Shown here piece after piece: positions 1 to 10,466 of a DNA stretch of 64,000 bases. Where the stretch lies: positions 29,207,001-29,271,000 of the forward strand of contig OY727095.1 of assembly GCA_963402885.1 (NCBI GenBank). Reading direction: 5' to 3'. Below the pieces are notes generated by a model. The model saw nothing but the letters and a program-made list of their open reading frames with translations, was not told where the DNA came from and did no database searches. The position numbers were made by a program, and so were the translations under genes. Every line of letters starts with the position of its first letter. The first letter of the stretch is position 1. The stretch is from Antedon bifida. Taxonomy: Eukaryota; Echinodermata; Crinoidea; Comatulida; Antedonidae.

Positions 1-3000
1 CCATCTAATAACAACACAATCTTGTTGTCATTTTGATCAATAAATCTTTGAATTAACAATGGATCATCTCCTGGAAGCTTTGTCTTTCTAGTAAAATCGT
101 TCATATCAAGTTGTGTTTCAATCAAATCAAAGATGTCTTGCCCTTTTTCTAAATCTTTAACATTCAAGAAAAACACAATTTTACCTTTAAATGCAATTGG
201 TTTTCCAAGAGTTGAACTGTATGCCAAGTACCTTAATAATGTTGTTTTACCAATCCCAGCATCACCAGATATAAGAACTCTACATGCTGGCATCGATTCG
301 ATATCAGCTAACATTGTTGGTAATGTAGTTGGTTGGCTGCCATTTATCTCATTTTCTTTCAATAATTTCAATTCAGTGAATATTTCAATGTTGAAATAAG
401 AATTGCTATTCATTATTGATGATGTAAATTTCTTATTGTTATTGCGGCACACCATTCTTTGTCTATCAAGCAGATAATCTTTGATTTTTTCTATAATATA
501 TAAACAAGACAATCAATCAAATAAATTCATGAAAAAGTATTAAACATGCCACTAAACGTTGCTTTTTTACACAAGGTCATATGTGCACTGACTTCTTGAA
601 TGTCCTATTTAAAATTACCATGTCTATTTGTTTTCAATTATAATATAAGAAAAAACAATTGTAATTATAAAAAGGTATTATTTAATATTATACGTTATTT
701 GAATAGAAATATTCTTTATTCTTGACTTGCTATGATACATTTGAAAAAATGTATCTGCCCAAAAATATGGTTTTACCTTCTCTCGAAACTATCTTCTTTC
801 TCTTCGATGCTCTATCTTCATCAACATTTTCTAGAAATCAATTAAAATGTATAAAGAGTAAACGATATTCACAACGATTTTAATTAATTAAACAAACTTT
901 ATATTAAAAGGGGTACAATGATTCACACTAGACTCATGCCATCTTGAGATTATGCAGACCTTCTTTTTTAAAAGGAAATGGAAAGTAAATTGAAGAAGAG
1001 AAGATACAGGTTGGTACAAGAGGTCGGTGTCCGAAAGCGACCAATGTGGACTATATACATGTAAGTGGAAGTTAATTATTGTTAAGAAGATGACTCAGTC
1101 CTTTAAAATAAATTGAAACATTCTAGACAAACATTTGTTGGAAATGCTTAAACTAAATTTTTAATCAATTTAGAGCACGTTTCAGGCCATATTGAACATT
1201 TCAAAAGTATTAAACTTTTTGCATCGCGCGTACCTTTTCTAAACTGTAAACGTGAAAATTAATATGAAAGCGAATAAATTTTAGATAGGATTAATTAATT
1301 TACAATTTTGGCTTATCAAAAATTATGTCATTTAAAAATAACATTATTAACGTTTTTAGATTTAGAGTATAGCGTATCCGTGCTGTAATTTCTTCCAAAT
1401 TAAACCTTGGTAAATAGGCCTACTCGCTTTGAGTCGCTGTGTCGCTACTTGATTCGAGAAAGTTCTATTCTGATCAATCAAGCACCTATAGAATTATTGA
1501 CGATACCTCCTGAATAAGCTTATAATGTGGAAACGAGGCTTTTGTGCAGATCCCTTAATTTCAATTATATAGTAATTGTCATCAATTGTACCTTTGTCAG
1601 ATTTGTCTTTTAGTCTTCTCTTTAGTTTATGGCCTGTATGAGCTGATGTAGATGCTTGGGCATTGATGTCGTCATCACTATAATAATCTTCATTTATTTT
1701 CCTTTTCTTTTGACAAGTTTGGTCACTTATCTCGTCGTCATCAATATTACTACCTAAAGAAATGTTTGTTGCACGAACCCTTTTATCTGAATAAAGAAAA
1801 AAAAGTGTGTTTATGTTTATTTATTTACTTTAAAGCATTTTTAGTCGCGTGGACGCGACTCAATAGTTCACTATGTCGGTCGGTCGGTCGGTCTGTCTGT
1901 CGGTCCGGTATCACTATGCGTTTTATCGCTTTTCTGTACTTTTTGAACTGTTTTGATGTACAGTACAGAAAAGTTTTAAAGTACATTACTTTTTGAAAGT
2001 TCATTTTTTTATGAGAGCACGCGACTTATGGCTATTGGCCTTGTTTATTGGAGCTATACTTACTGTAATATTTGCCATGCTTAATAAGTATTACGTTATA
2101 AGAACTATTGAGTAAATTTGTAGGTGAAAACCGTTTTGATGGCAGGTATATGGTGGAACGACATCGGAATGAGTTGGCACATCCATGTATGTGTTGTAAA
2201 TAAAGTACTGCTGAATTTAAATAAATTTTATGTAAGAAGCTTATTGATGTCGTCATTACTATACGAATCTTCAATTGTTTTCTTTTTTTTTACTTATATC
2301 GTCATCCTATTATTACAACCTTAAGGAAATGTTTGTTGCACGAACCCTTTTTGTTTTTTGACTAAATTTATCAAATATTTCCAATCTTTTGTTATGTTAT
2401 TGTAATATTATATTGATATTTAAATGTTGTGGTTGAGGATCTATGTGGTAATGTTGTGGTGTTCAGATAATGAAAAAAACGTTATTGTAACCATAATTAT
2501 GGCATTGACTTACAAATACGGCAAAGTTTAAAAATATAATAAGCATTCGATATTATATATTATATTATAAATAAATGTTATGAAATAAAAAATAAAATAT
2601 TTAATAAAATAATGTTCTTTTAGTAATTCATTTCAATGGACAGAAAAACGTCAATTTAGCATCTTTTACAATCCAATATAAACTAAATAAATGAAATAAT
2701 AATAATAATGTGTGCTTGCTGTTGGTTAAACCATTCATACGTATTACACGAATGTATGACTTAATGAAATCTGCTTGCGTGTGAGGGTAACAGTTTGGGT
2801 TACAGTATTGGCATCACTTAAGAAAACAACAATTAAATAGGCCTACCTGTACTTAGTAGATCTGTCTGTGTACGTTTTCGAAGTAGTCTTGTAAACTGGT
2901 CTACATTGGCTGGTAACGTTTCCTTCATCTCCAGATGCATTATTACATCCCAAAGATTGGTATACTCATGGTTTTCTACATTATACATAGCAGTAACCTT

Positions 3001-3363
3001 CTTTAACGCAGCTGGTTCAGCTTCTTTCACAGCTCTAAAGAGTTGTTTGCGATACAATGACAAATTATGTTTGTCTATATTTTGAATGTTGTTCTCTTCT
3101 ATATACTGATTGAGAAGCCGTTTCGCATCTTCCGGACCAGTAAGTGTTACAATCTCCAGTAGAAGGTTGACGTCATTAGCTGTGACTATCCCTTTGCTTT
3201 CAAGTTTATTAAATAAAGTATGTCCTATGGACTTTTCATCGGTAAGGTCTGATAGACTTAATTTATCAAATAGACAAAATTTCAACAACTTATAGTCTGT
3301 ACCGACATAATGGTCACTGAGTTTAGATTTTAAGTCATCAAACTCATCTGTAAGGTTTGCCAT
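1..3363 (-). CDS. DED-NACHT receptor-like gene, 5' part (runs off window start)
   Basis: This looks like a death-fold/NACHT intracellular sensor of the NLR type. I read four coding exons: 3363-2847, 1786-1592, 830-777 and 490 to beyond 1. All junctions are GT-AG and phase 1, so the frame stays open throughout. Exon 1 encodes a death-effector-like six-helix domain (residues about 20-85: hydrophobic FCLF, KGIV and LLLEI helices, ending near DAKRLL), then a second helical segment of uncertain family. Exons 2 and 3 encode an acidic then basic linker (DDDEIS, KRRLKDK, KRKK). Exon 4 contains the Walker A motif GDAGIGKTTLL (minus strand, about 266-235) and a Walker B-like KIVLLLDG at the window edge. 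A strong acceptor (TTTTTGCAG, about 3384) suggests an intron in the 5'UTR. NACHT ATPases oligomerise on ligand sensing and DED recruits caspase-type adaptors; ligand and effector cannot be inferred here. The C-terminal sensor region lies outside the window. Confidence 0.82.
1840..2040 (+). mobile_element. ~195-bp short-TIR element, copy 1 (intron of DED-NACHT gene)
   Basis: A nearly identical copy lies inverted at 18389-18579. The ends carry short inverted repeats (AGTCGCGTG at the left, CACGCGACT at the right). The interior contains a GGTC-rich microsatellite-like stretch (CGGTCGGTCGGTCGG) and a run around AAAGTACATTACTTTTTGA. It has no coding capacity and is probably a non-autonomous DNA element. 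It lies in the intron between coding exons 1 and 2, between exon 2 and its degenerate duplicate. Confidence 0.7.
2246..2350 (-). pseudogene. degenerate duplicate of DED-NACHT exon 2
   Basis: The minus strand from 2350 down to 2246 matches the first half of exon 2 (1786-1592). The shared start encodes the same basic, hydrophobic beginning (GTTCGTGCAACAAACATTTC) and the end has the same GATGACGACATCAAT-like acidic codons. The copy has frame-breaking changes and in-frame stops, and its acceptor is lost, so it is not expected to be spliced in. It indicates a local exon duplication. Confidence 0.65.
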
Positions 3364-3626
3364 TTTTCAAAATTATGTATTTAAGGCCTGCAAAAATAAA
3401 AATATAATATATAGATAAATCATTATGACAACTATCATTACAGCATAATGATAATGCCGATCCAACGTTTACTATTGTACCAACCAGTAATTGATTGTTT
3501 GGGTGGCTTGGCACTTTGCCCTTCTTGCAAATACAATACAGTAACGTTGCAGAGGGCGGCTCTGCAATAATGTAAATGAAGTGATTCAAGATGGGAAACA
3601 AAGAGTCAGCATTGGGTTAGTGAAAG

Positions 3627-4180
3627 AACCAGCACGAGTCATTTAATGAAATGCTGTACTTAGAGGAGGGTGATAAGACACCGCCGTATGGGGTGGTAGT
3701 AGGAGAACCAGCATGAGTCATATAATGAATGCTGTACTTGTGATAGTATTAAGGGGACCAGCATGAGTCATATAATGAATGCTGTACTTAAGAGCATGAG
3801 TGATAACACACCGCCGTATGTAGGGGTAGTTAATGAACCAGCATAATTAATGTATGTGGTGGTAGTAGGGGAACCAGCATGAGTCATATAATGAATGCTG
3901 TACTTGGGGAACCAGCATGAGTCATGTAATGAATGCTGTACTTAAGAGGATGAGTGATAAAACACCGCCGTATGAGGGGGAGGTTTATGAACCAGCATAA
4001 GTCATTTATGTGGTGGTGGTAGTAGGGGGACCAGCATGAGTCATAATGAATGCTGTACTTGGGGAACCAGCATGAGTCATAAGATGATTGCTCTACTTAG
4101 AGGAAGAGTGACTAGACACCATCAAATTTTGGGGTGTGCAAAGAAACCAGCATGAGTCATATAATGAATGCTGTACTAAC
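3627..4180 (+). repeat. minisatellite with repeated ACCAGCATGAGTCAT core, upstream of DED-NACHT gene
   Basis: About ten degenerate units share the core ACCAGCATGAGTCAT followed by ATAATGAATGCTGTACTT. They alternate with a longer spacer containing GATAACACACCGCCGTATG. Seven units contain an exact TGAGTCA (for example near 3715, 3764, 3880, 3910, 4039, 4073 and 4154), the consensus AP-1/bZIP site. The array begins about 260 bp upstream of the start codon of the minus-strand DED-NACHT gene, so it could be promoter-proximal. That role is inference. Confidence 0.85.
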
Positions 4181-4485
4181 TATAAACCATTCAGATGCGT
4201 GCAATATATTTGCCAGTTTAGCGTAGTATATCAAAGAAAAAGAAACAACAAGTTATTATTTATTTCTCTTGAATGTAATTACAATGGTTAAATAGTTTCG
4301 ATTAAGCATGAATGGTGTCAACAATGTATTGCCTGGCAGCTTATACTAACCTTGATGAGAGGTTTTTGTTTTGTTTATTCGTTTTAATTATGTATTTATT
4401 TATTTTTTTTTTTTCCAAAATCTGGTTCCGGTTTGTCCACAGTGACTGCAGTAGGGAAAATAACAGATAATAATATTGTTGTTAT

Positions 4486-5626
4486 TTAATGGCATGAGTT
4501 AGCATAAGGGGCTCCGTGCATTAAAGCAGACCTTAGGGACGCCTTATATCTTTTTCGTCCATTTGTGGAGTTGGGATGGAGACCATCATTTGACCACAGA
4601 GAAATGAGGTTGGCCCAGAAGCCGGGATGGGTATGGTAGTGAAGGCCATGAGTTTTGCGGCAGAACTCGCGTAGGAAACCGTTGAAATCGTGAATGCGCT
4701 CGTTAAACAAGGGAGGGGGGAGGTGGCCAGTGTGAGATAATCGGAACGTCTGTGAGCAGAGGGTAGTCCGAATTGGTGTCCAGACGGGAAAAATATGGGT
4801 CAAAAGAATTTCGAAGAGATAGTTTGCCGCCGACCAAGCATCCGAATCAACGAGGTCATTTGATCCGAGGTCGATTATCAAGATATCTGGCTTGAATGTT
4901 GCCAATCGATTTACAAAATTAGTTAGGTCGTTTATCTTTAGGCCGGGCACACCCCAAAGAACAGTATTAGGGAGGTTTCGCAACCTTACGAATACGATAA
5001 CGAAAACGGATACGTCATACATTTGTGAAACTTTTGAGCTGATCCCCATTTCATATTCGTAAAGCGTATTCGTGTTGACGAATATCACCAGTCATATTCG
5101 TAACTACAAAACGAGTATAGTTTTTGATCTATTTTGCACATTTTGCATTTGAATTAGGAATGATTCATGATTATAATATAATTATAGCTTTATTGAAAGT
5201 AATTTACTAAAGTAATTTACTAAAATGCCAGGTCAATTTAGATAAATAGCAGTTTTTAAAGTCCTCACTCGCTTTGATGTTACGCTAGGCCTAGGCAGCC
5301 AAGCACCAAGCAACACGTACCTGCGCTTCGCTCAAATTTACCGCAGTCATATTTTGGACGCGCCTCGATATTTCGTTGCCATGCGAAACAGATTTTTTTA
5401 TGGCTTACGAAAACGAATACGTGTGCGTGACGTATCCGTTTTCGTTATCGTATTCGTAAGATTGCGAAACCTCTCTATTATCGTAGTGATGGCTGATTCG
5501 GAAGTCAGACAAAGGTCGATGTGGACCAAGTATGGAGCCGGAAGAATTACCCAAGCCGTGATGGAAAGCGAGGCTGTCGCTCAAACCGGAAACGAATGAG
5601 TGGCCTAGGACACACCCAGACAACAT
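4486..5626 (-). pseudogene. SGNH-hydrolase-like ORF split by a transposon
   Basis: Two minus-strand segments (5626-5481 and 4964-4486) form one SGNH/GDSL-type hydrolase fold. The first has block I with the nucleophile serine (LGHSFVSGLSD). The second has the oxyanion Asn block (DILIIDLGSNDL) and the C-terminal Asp/His block (SNDGLHPN). They are separated by a 506-bp inverted-repeat element with a TATTA target duplication. Removing the element and one TATTA copy would leave the reading frame intact, so the insertion alone broke it. SGNH esterase ORFs are known cargo of metazoan retroelements (for example Ngaro and CR1 ORF1). The minus-strand LTR fragment just upstream at 5945-5640 makes a retroelement origin likely. 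Its substrate is unknown. Confidence 0.75.
4970..5475. mobile_element. 506-bp inverted-repeat element inserted in SGNH ORF (TATTA TSD)
   Basis: The ends are about 50-bp inverted repeats beginning GAGGTTTCGCAA and continuing CTTACGAATACGATAACG. The left arm is about 4971-5023 and the right arm about 5424-5475. The element is flanked by TATTA at 4965-4969 and 5476-5480, consistent with a 5-bp target-site duplication. The interior encodes nothing recognisable. It is a MITE-type non-autonomous DNA element, superfamily not assigned. Confidence 0.8.
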
Positions 5627-5639
5627 AATTACAACAAAG

Positions 5640-5945
5640 TATTGTATTCACCCTGTTTAATAAAGTGCACCAGATACTCACCTATCTGGGAACTTCTTCC
5701 CGCTTGGGGCAAATCCAATTGATATATATATAAATCCTCTGGTAATACTGCTAAAAGCCGTAATATCCTTCTAACCACGGCAAACTCCGTGGCCAGCTAA
5801 CTGCCCCGATTCTTGGTCTGCTCCAACCGTCTGCGCATGACGCCCAGCCGTCCATACGTCACAAGCACTAGAACCAGGCGCCCGCAGACGGTTGGTAGGT
5901 TCGGGCCATTCATTCAGCGGCCACCCCCTTACGGTCGATACTACA
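5640..5945 (-). repeat. Gypsy-type LTR fragment (copy 1, 3'-truncated)
   Basis: On the minus strand it begins TGTAGTATCGACCG at 5945, the same boundary as the LTR at 16795. It matches that LTR until about 5640, where it breaks into the SGNH region. It contains the TATA-like run TTTATATATATATC. It differs by a 5-bp insertion near 5800 and lacks the last ~100 bp. It is the leading part of an LTR from the same family as the element at 13-17 kb. Confidence 0.8.
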
Positions 5946-5973
5946 CTCCCCCCGGTTTTGAAAAAGAGGTAGT

Positions 5974-6073
5974 CCCCGGGGCAGAGCCATATATAGAGAG
6001 AGTTACGGCATTGCGTTCACGGATTTTAGAAAGTCACGTGGTGTGCACGCCGGCCATGTTTGTGTCCAACTAT
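5974..6073 (+). repeat. ~100-bp repeat with TATA-like core (inverted partner at 10389-10466)
   Basis: It contains GCAGAGCCATATATAGAG and ends GGCCATGTTTGTGTCCAAC. Both blocks recur on the opposite strand at 10391-10466. The two copies flank the LINE and the foldback element in inverted orientation. The shared CATATATAGAGAG looks like a core promoter, but no transcript can be proven from sequence. Confidence 0.6.
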
Positions 6074-6425
6074 GCCTATGAATACGAATACGAATACGAA
6101 TAGAACTTTATTGCAATCAAACGAAAGATTGAAGTTTAACAAAAGCGTTTCACTCAAAAAAATAAAATGCAATATACAAATATAAAAGACATTCAGAAAT
6201 GTAGAACATACAATCAAAAAATTAAAACAAAATTACAATTAAAAATCACTTATTATAAAAACAATAAATATAAAATACAAATTGTTAAAGACATAGGCCT
6301 GCAGGATAAAAATTTAAAAGTATTAAAAATGTTTACAAATTTAAAAAATGTTTAAAACTTCAAAAATGTTCAATAATATTTACACACAAAGGTACGGAAA
6401 GTCGCGGAAACATAACACAAAATGT
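6074..6425 (-). other. LINE 3' untranslated region and microsatellite tail
   Basis: Downstream of the LINE stop the minus strand is AT-rich and ends GCAATAAAGTTC followed by TATTCG repeats (about 6076-6102). An AATAAA-type signal plus a short tandem tail is the usual 3' end of CR1/Jockey-like non-LTR elements. No gene is seen here. Confidence 0.7.
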
Positions 6426-9344
6426 TTACCATTTTTGGAATAATCCGTGATTAATAATAAACGTTTTTGAACGGTTAGTTTTAACTCTAGGGATACAGAA
6501 CTCACGGAGTCTTCTAAGATTATAAGCAGCAGAAGGAGCCTCCGGTAACAAATGATTCAATCTGTGACTGGGGTCTTTGATTTTAACAAAAAAATCCTTG
6601 CACAGTCGAACACGGCGGTCTTCTAAGGTAGAAAAACCAAGGAAGCTGCGGGCATCGGAATAAGTAGCATGCGGAAAAATACATTTAAAGGCCCTTCTCT
6701 GAATTTGTTCAAGTTGTTGATTCTGTTGCTTCGTAATATTTGATCCCCAAACTGGGGCCGCATATTCTAATATAGGTCTAATGATACTAGTATAAAATTG
6801 GACAAGTGCGGGGGCATCCAGGCCTGCCCTCCGCACCTGTTTGAGAAAGTACATTCTAGAATTACATTTACTAATCATTTGATCAATATGAGGTTGCCAT
6901 GACAAATTATGAGAAATAATTACACCAAGAAGTTTAAATTCGTCAACACGTTCCAGATTACAATCTCCAACATGGAGTGGCTCAAAAGCAGTCTTTGACC
7001 TTTTACAACTAATTCTCATCTCTTTCGTTTTCTTAATATTAAGGTACATATTGTTATCCTTAGCCCACTGGACAGTTTCGTCAAGAGTGGTTTGAAGTAC
7101 AGTTGCCCCATCGTTGCCGACGCGTTCATGGATGGAGGTGTCGTCCATGTATTTCATGCACGGCACCCCATCCAGAAGATCGTCGACAAAGATGATAAAC
7201 AACATGGGCCCCAACCAGGATCCTTGGGGGATACCACCCTTAACGACTGTCCAAGGGGACAATTCATCGCCTAGTTTAACACGTTGTTTTCTATCACATA
7301 GAAAAGCATAGATCCAAGAGATTAGATGGTCTTCGACCCCTAAATTATACAACTTATCAATTAATATATTATGGTCAATTAAATCATAAGCCTTTTTGAA
7401 ATCAAGCAATAATAATCTCATTTCATCTCCTTGGTCAGTAGCATTAAAGCATTCGGTTAACAAATGTATAAGAGCGTCAGTGGTAGACACACCCTTAGAG
7501 CAACCAAATTGATTCAACTTGATTTTATCTTTAATTTGGACCCAAATCATTTCCCCTACGATCCCTTCAATAACTTTCATGGTGGTGGAAGTCAGCGAAA
7601 TAGGACGCAAGTCATTCTCAAGAACCTTAGGTGGGTTAACCTTTGGAATGGGGATTATATCGGCTGACTTCCAAAGCATGGGGAGAACCCCTTCCCTTAA
7701 ACTGGAGTTAACTATTGCACTTATTGGCTTGGAAAGGACATTGGCAAAATCACGTAGTACCCACGGAGGGATTCCGTCCGGGCCTGGGGCTTTATTACAT
7801 TTCACAAGTTTAAGCTTAGACTCAATTGTCTCTGGCGTGATAATTAAATGGGGTGGTACTACAGTGTTACAATCATTGGTTTTTGGTTCAAGAGGTTTGA
7901 ACTCAGAAGTCAGGGACTGGAAAAAACCACTAATTTTCGTGGTAAGATCGTATACGTTCCCGTTACATAATTCATTAGCCATAGTTTTAAAGTACTTAGT
8001 ACCCTTTCCGAGATTAAGAAATTGTTTAATACCCCTCCACCAAGATTTAGAATCGGACGAGAATAACTGGGCAATACTATTACGATAAAAATCACCTCTC
8101 AAAGATTTAGCCATTCGGTTAGATACGTTTCTAAGTTTCTTATATTCGGCAGACATGGGGTCAATTGCAAAAGCTGCTTGCCGTCTAGAAACGATACCTT
8201 TAAACGCATTATTTACCCATGGCTTATCTTTAAGAAGTCTTTTAATCGTTACTTGGGGGAAGTGTAAATTTAAGAGTTCAGAAATGTTCTTATGATACAG
8301 TTCAAACTGGTTACAACATCCATCCATTCGATATAGATCTTGCCATCTAATGTTATTAATGTCGCGTTCGAAGTTTTCCTTGGCACCCGGTTTACAGCTA
8401 CGTTTTGTATGGTAAGCGAAGACGTTAGGCGATTTAAATGTTCCTACGATTGGGGTGCATACGATGACGTTGTGATCAGACAGTCCTAAAGGTGATTCTT
8501 TAGTAGGTGCATTAAAAACATCGCTCATATTAGTATATATTAAATCAAGTGATGCGCGATCTCTAGTTGATACTTTAACGATCTGTTTTAAGGGATACTT
8601 AACAATAAGGTTGTCTCTCATTCGGTTGAAGTCTCCTGTGACGATTATTCCTGATTCCGGATGTTTACTACAAATATAATCTAAACTCTGTGTAATGTGA
8701 GACGCCATTTCCCAATCATTATTTACAGAACTCTCCGGGTGATAGATAAGGCCGTAGGAGATGTTCGAATATTGTCGCGGCAAACGTTTTGGCCGGGTTG
8801 TTATCCACACACTTTCCAGTGATTCGTTATTAAGTTCAGACCAAACTCGATAAGATAGGTCTTCACGAACATACATGATGATACCTCCACCGCTGCGATT
8901 TTGCCTATCACGTCGCACCATCGAGTATCCCTCTAACTCTATCAACTTGTCAGGAAACGCGGGATTTAAGTGAGTCTCAGTAATTGCAATCACGACAGGT
9001 TTAGATTTCCTAACGCGTGTAGCCAGTTCATCCATTTTATTATTTAGAGATCGAGCATTTGTCATAAATAAAGAGGGAAGAGTCCATTTCCCATTAGAGA
9101 GTTCAACTAGATTATCTTGCTTAATCGTTCTACATTGACTTTTCGACGATCGGTGTTCCCCGTTTCTAGTTCTACGTGGTGTAATTCTAACCTTTATTTC
9201 TCTCTGTTTTCTTTTTCCGGCACGACATCCGCGGGGCTTGGTTGATGCTATTCCAAGCTCATTGATTCTCATAAAAACATCTTTGGTGGGAACTGCTAAG
9301 TTCAGTTGTCCAATTCTATAAAACTCGCTTCTAGTGAGACACAT
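6426..9344 (-). CDS. Non-LTR retrotransposon ORF2: endonuclease + reverse transcriptase (972 aa, intact)
   Basis: This is an uninterrupted APE-type LINE polyprotein. The N-terminus is a short basic region. Residues about 90-300 form the endonuclease/exonuclease/phosphatase fold, with TNARSLNNK, catalytic Glu in ITETHL (about residue 124), GDFN (about 235) and LSDHNV (about 290). The reverse transcriptase spans about 500-780, with LRPISLTS, FKKAYDLIDH, GGIPQGSWLGP and the active-site YMDD (about residue 732). A typical C-terminal region with LEQIQRRAFK follows. It nicks target DNA and primes reverse transcription from its own RNA. The architecture and microsatellite tail suggest the CR1/Jockey group; the exact clade needs a tree. 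No ORF1 was found upstream. The unbroken frame suggests recent activity. Confidence 0.95.
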   Translation of the reverse strand: MCLTRSEFYRIGQLNLAVPTKDVFMRINELGIASTKPRGCRAGKRKQREIKVRITPRRTRNGEHRSSKSQCRTIKQDNLVELSNGKWTLPSLFMTNARSLNNKMDELATRVRKSKPVVIAITETHLNPAFPDKLIELEGYSMVRRDRQNRSGGGIIMYVREDLSYRVWSELNNESLESVWITTRPKRLPRQYSNISYGLIYHPESSVNNDWEMASHITQSLDYICSKHPESGIIVTGDFNRMRDNLIVKYPLKQIVKVSTRDRASLDLIYTNMSDVFNAPTKESPLGLSDHNVIVCTPIVGTFKSPNVFAYHTKRSCKPGAKENFERDINNIRWQDLYRMDGCCNQFELYHKNISELLNLHFPQVTIKRLLKDKPWVNNAFKGIVSRRQAAFAIDPMSAEYKKLRNVSNRMAKSLRGDFYRNSIAQLFSSDSKSWWRGIKQFLNLGKGTKYFKTMANELCNGNVYDLTTKISGFFQSLTSEFKPLEPKTNDCNTVVPPHLIITPETIESKLKLVKCNKAPGPDGIPPWVLRDFANVLSKPISAIVNSSLREGVLPMLWKSADIIPIPKVNPPKVLENDLRPISLTSTTMKVIEGIVGEMIWVQIKDKIKLNQFGCSKGVSTTDALIHLLTECFNATDQGDEMRLLLLDFKKAYDLIDHNILIDKLYNLGVEDHLISWIYAFLCDRKQRVKLGDELSPWTVVKGGIPQGSWLGPMLFIIFVDDLLDGVPCMKYMDDTSIHERVGNDGATVLQTTLDETVQWAKDNNMYLNIKKTKEMRISCKRSKTAFEPLHVGDCNLERVDEFKLLGVIISHNLSWQPHIDQMISKCNSRMYFLKQVRRAGLDAPALVQFYTSIIRPILEYAAPVWGSNITKQQNQQLEQIQRRAFKCIFPHATYSDARSFLGFSTLEDRRVRLCKDFFVKIKDPSHRLNHLLPEAPSAAYNLRRLREFCIPRVKTNRSKTFIINHGLFQKW

Positions 9345-9966
9345 GTTGATAAACGCTATGTCGACTCAAAATTCCGTACCACAAATAATATCAATCAACG
9401 GAAAAAGACTGCAGTATAATCCAAAGAAACACACCAAGATTAATACAGTACTAATAATACAGACGATTCACCAAACACAGTCACGAAAACAATCACCAAA
9501 AAACACCGTACCGGGAACACTGACTACAATAGACTGGATACAGACAGTTCAGCACCGCATAATATAAACAGCAGATCCGCTCCGACATGCAAATTAGATG
9601 TTGCTGAATTACAATCGCTCTGGAATGTTGGTTACGCAATACCTCAGGCGAGTCGATGAGTGAACAGCTTAGGCCGAGTATGTGAATTTAGCTGGAACAA
9701 TACGGTACCGAGAACTGTTCTATTGTCCCCTGCTTTGCTGTTGAGCGGAGCGAGTCAGGGCTAGGTACCGGCTCGGGATAATTACACCAAAACGCCAATA
9801 ATAATTCAAAATTAACAACAATGGTACGCCACTATAAGAAAACAGGTAACACAGAAAAATCAACGCATATAAATTCAGAGTGGAAACACAATTCTAGAGG
9901 AAAACAAAACTTTCCTCAGCTGCCCGAGTTGCCACACACTCAGCGCGTCAATACATATGTGTATGT
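9345..9966 (-). other. LINE 5' flank, no recognisable ORF1
   Basis: The segment upstream of the LINE start contains no convincing coding frame on the minus strand. The plus-strand ORFs here are short and compositionally unremarkable. It probably holds the LINE 5'UTR or remains of a truncated ORF1, joined to the foldback element at about 9967. Confidence 0.4.
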
Positions 9967-10387
9967 AGCGTATGGAGTCGAGTCATTTGCTTCGAAAATG
10001 TATAACATTCACAAGGCTTTAAATATCGAATTTAATATCAAAACAATCAATTTGTTTAAAGGTTTTTGTTAAGATAATAACGAAATCATAAAGTTACTGC
10101 GAACATGATTTTAAACAACAAAATGTAAAAACAATGCATTACTATAGAGAATCGCTGTACAAACTAAACGCGCACGCGTAGAGCGTGCATGGAGCGCACA
10201 ACCAGAGCCGTTCCGAAATTGCTATTTTTGTTGTTTTAAATCATGTTCGCAGTAACTTTATAAATTTTTTATTATTTTAACAAAAACCTTTAATCAAATT
10301 GATTGTTTTGATATTAAATTCGATAATTAAAGCCTTTTGAACGTTATACATTTTCAAAACAAAAGACTCAACTCCATACGCTACATA
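9967..10387. mobile_element. ~420-bp foldback element with ~165-bp arms
   Basis: The left arm (9967 to about 10127) begins GTAGCGTATGGAGTC. It recurs inverted at about 10216-10387, ending GACTCAACTCCATACGCTAC with small differences. The loop (10128-10215) contains a CG-rich stretch (ACGCGCACGCGTAG). It has no coding potential and is a long-arm MITE or foldback transposon beside the LINE 5' flank. Confidence 0.8.
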
Positions 10388-10388
10388 G

Positions 10389-10466
10389 GAATAGTTGGAC
10401 ACAAACATGGCTTCTAATCCATTCGAAGTCGTAACTCTCTCTATATATGGCTCTGCCCCGGGGTCA
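10389..10466 (-). repeat. inverted partner of the 5974-6073 repeat
   Basis: On the minus strand it has GCAGAGCCATATATAGAG and then GCCATGTTTGTGTCCAAC, like the copy at 5974-6073, with a shorter divergent middle. After the shared end both copies continue with a CCTATG-like sequence into different mobile elements. Confidence 0.6.

Noticed and set aside
3627-4180. Regular short repeats that could suggest a CRISPR-like array
   Set aside because: Units differ in length, spacers are themselves repeats, and the genome is animal. It is a minisatellite.
5813-6103. Plus-strand 96-codon ORF across the LTR fragment
   Set aside because: It reads through an LTR, a promoter-like repeat and the LINE microsatellite tail. 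The terminal YEYEYE is the microsatellite.
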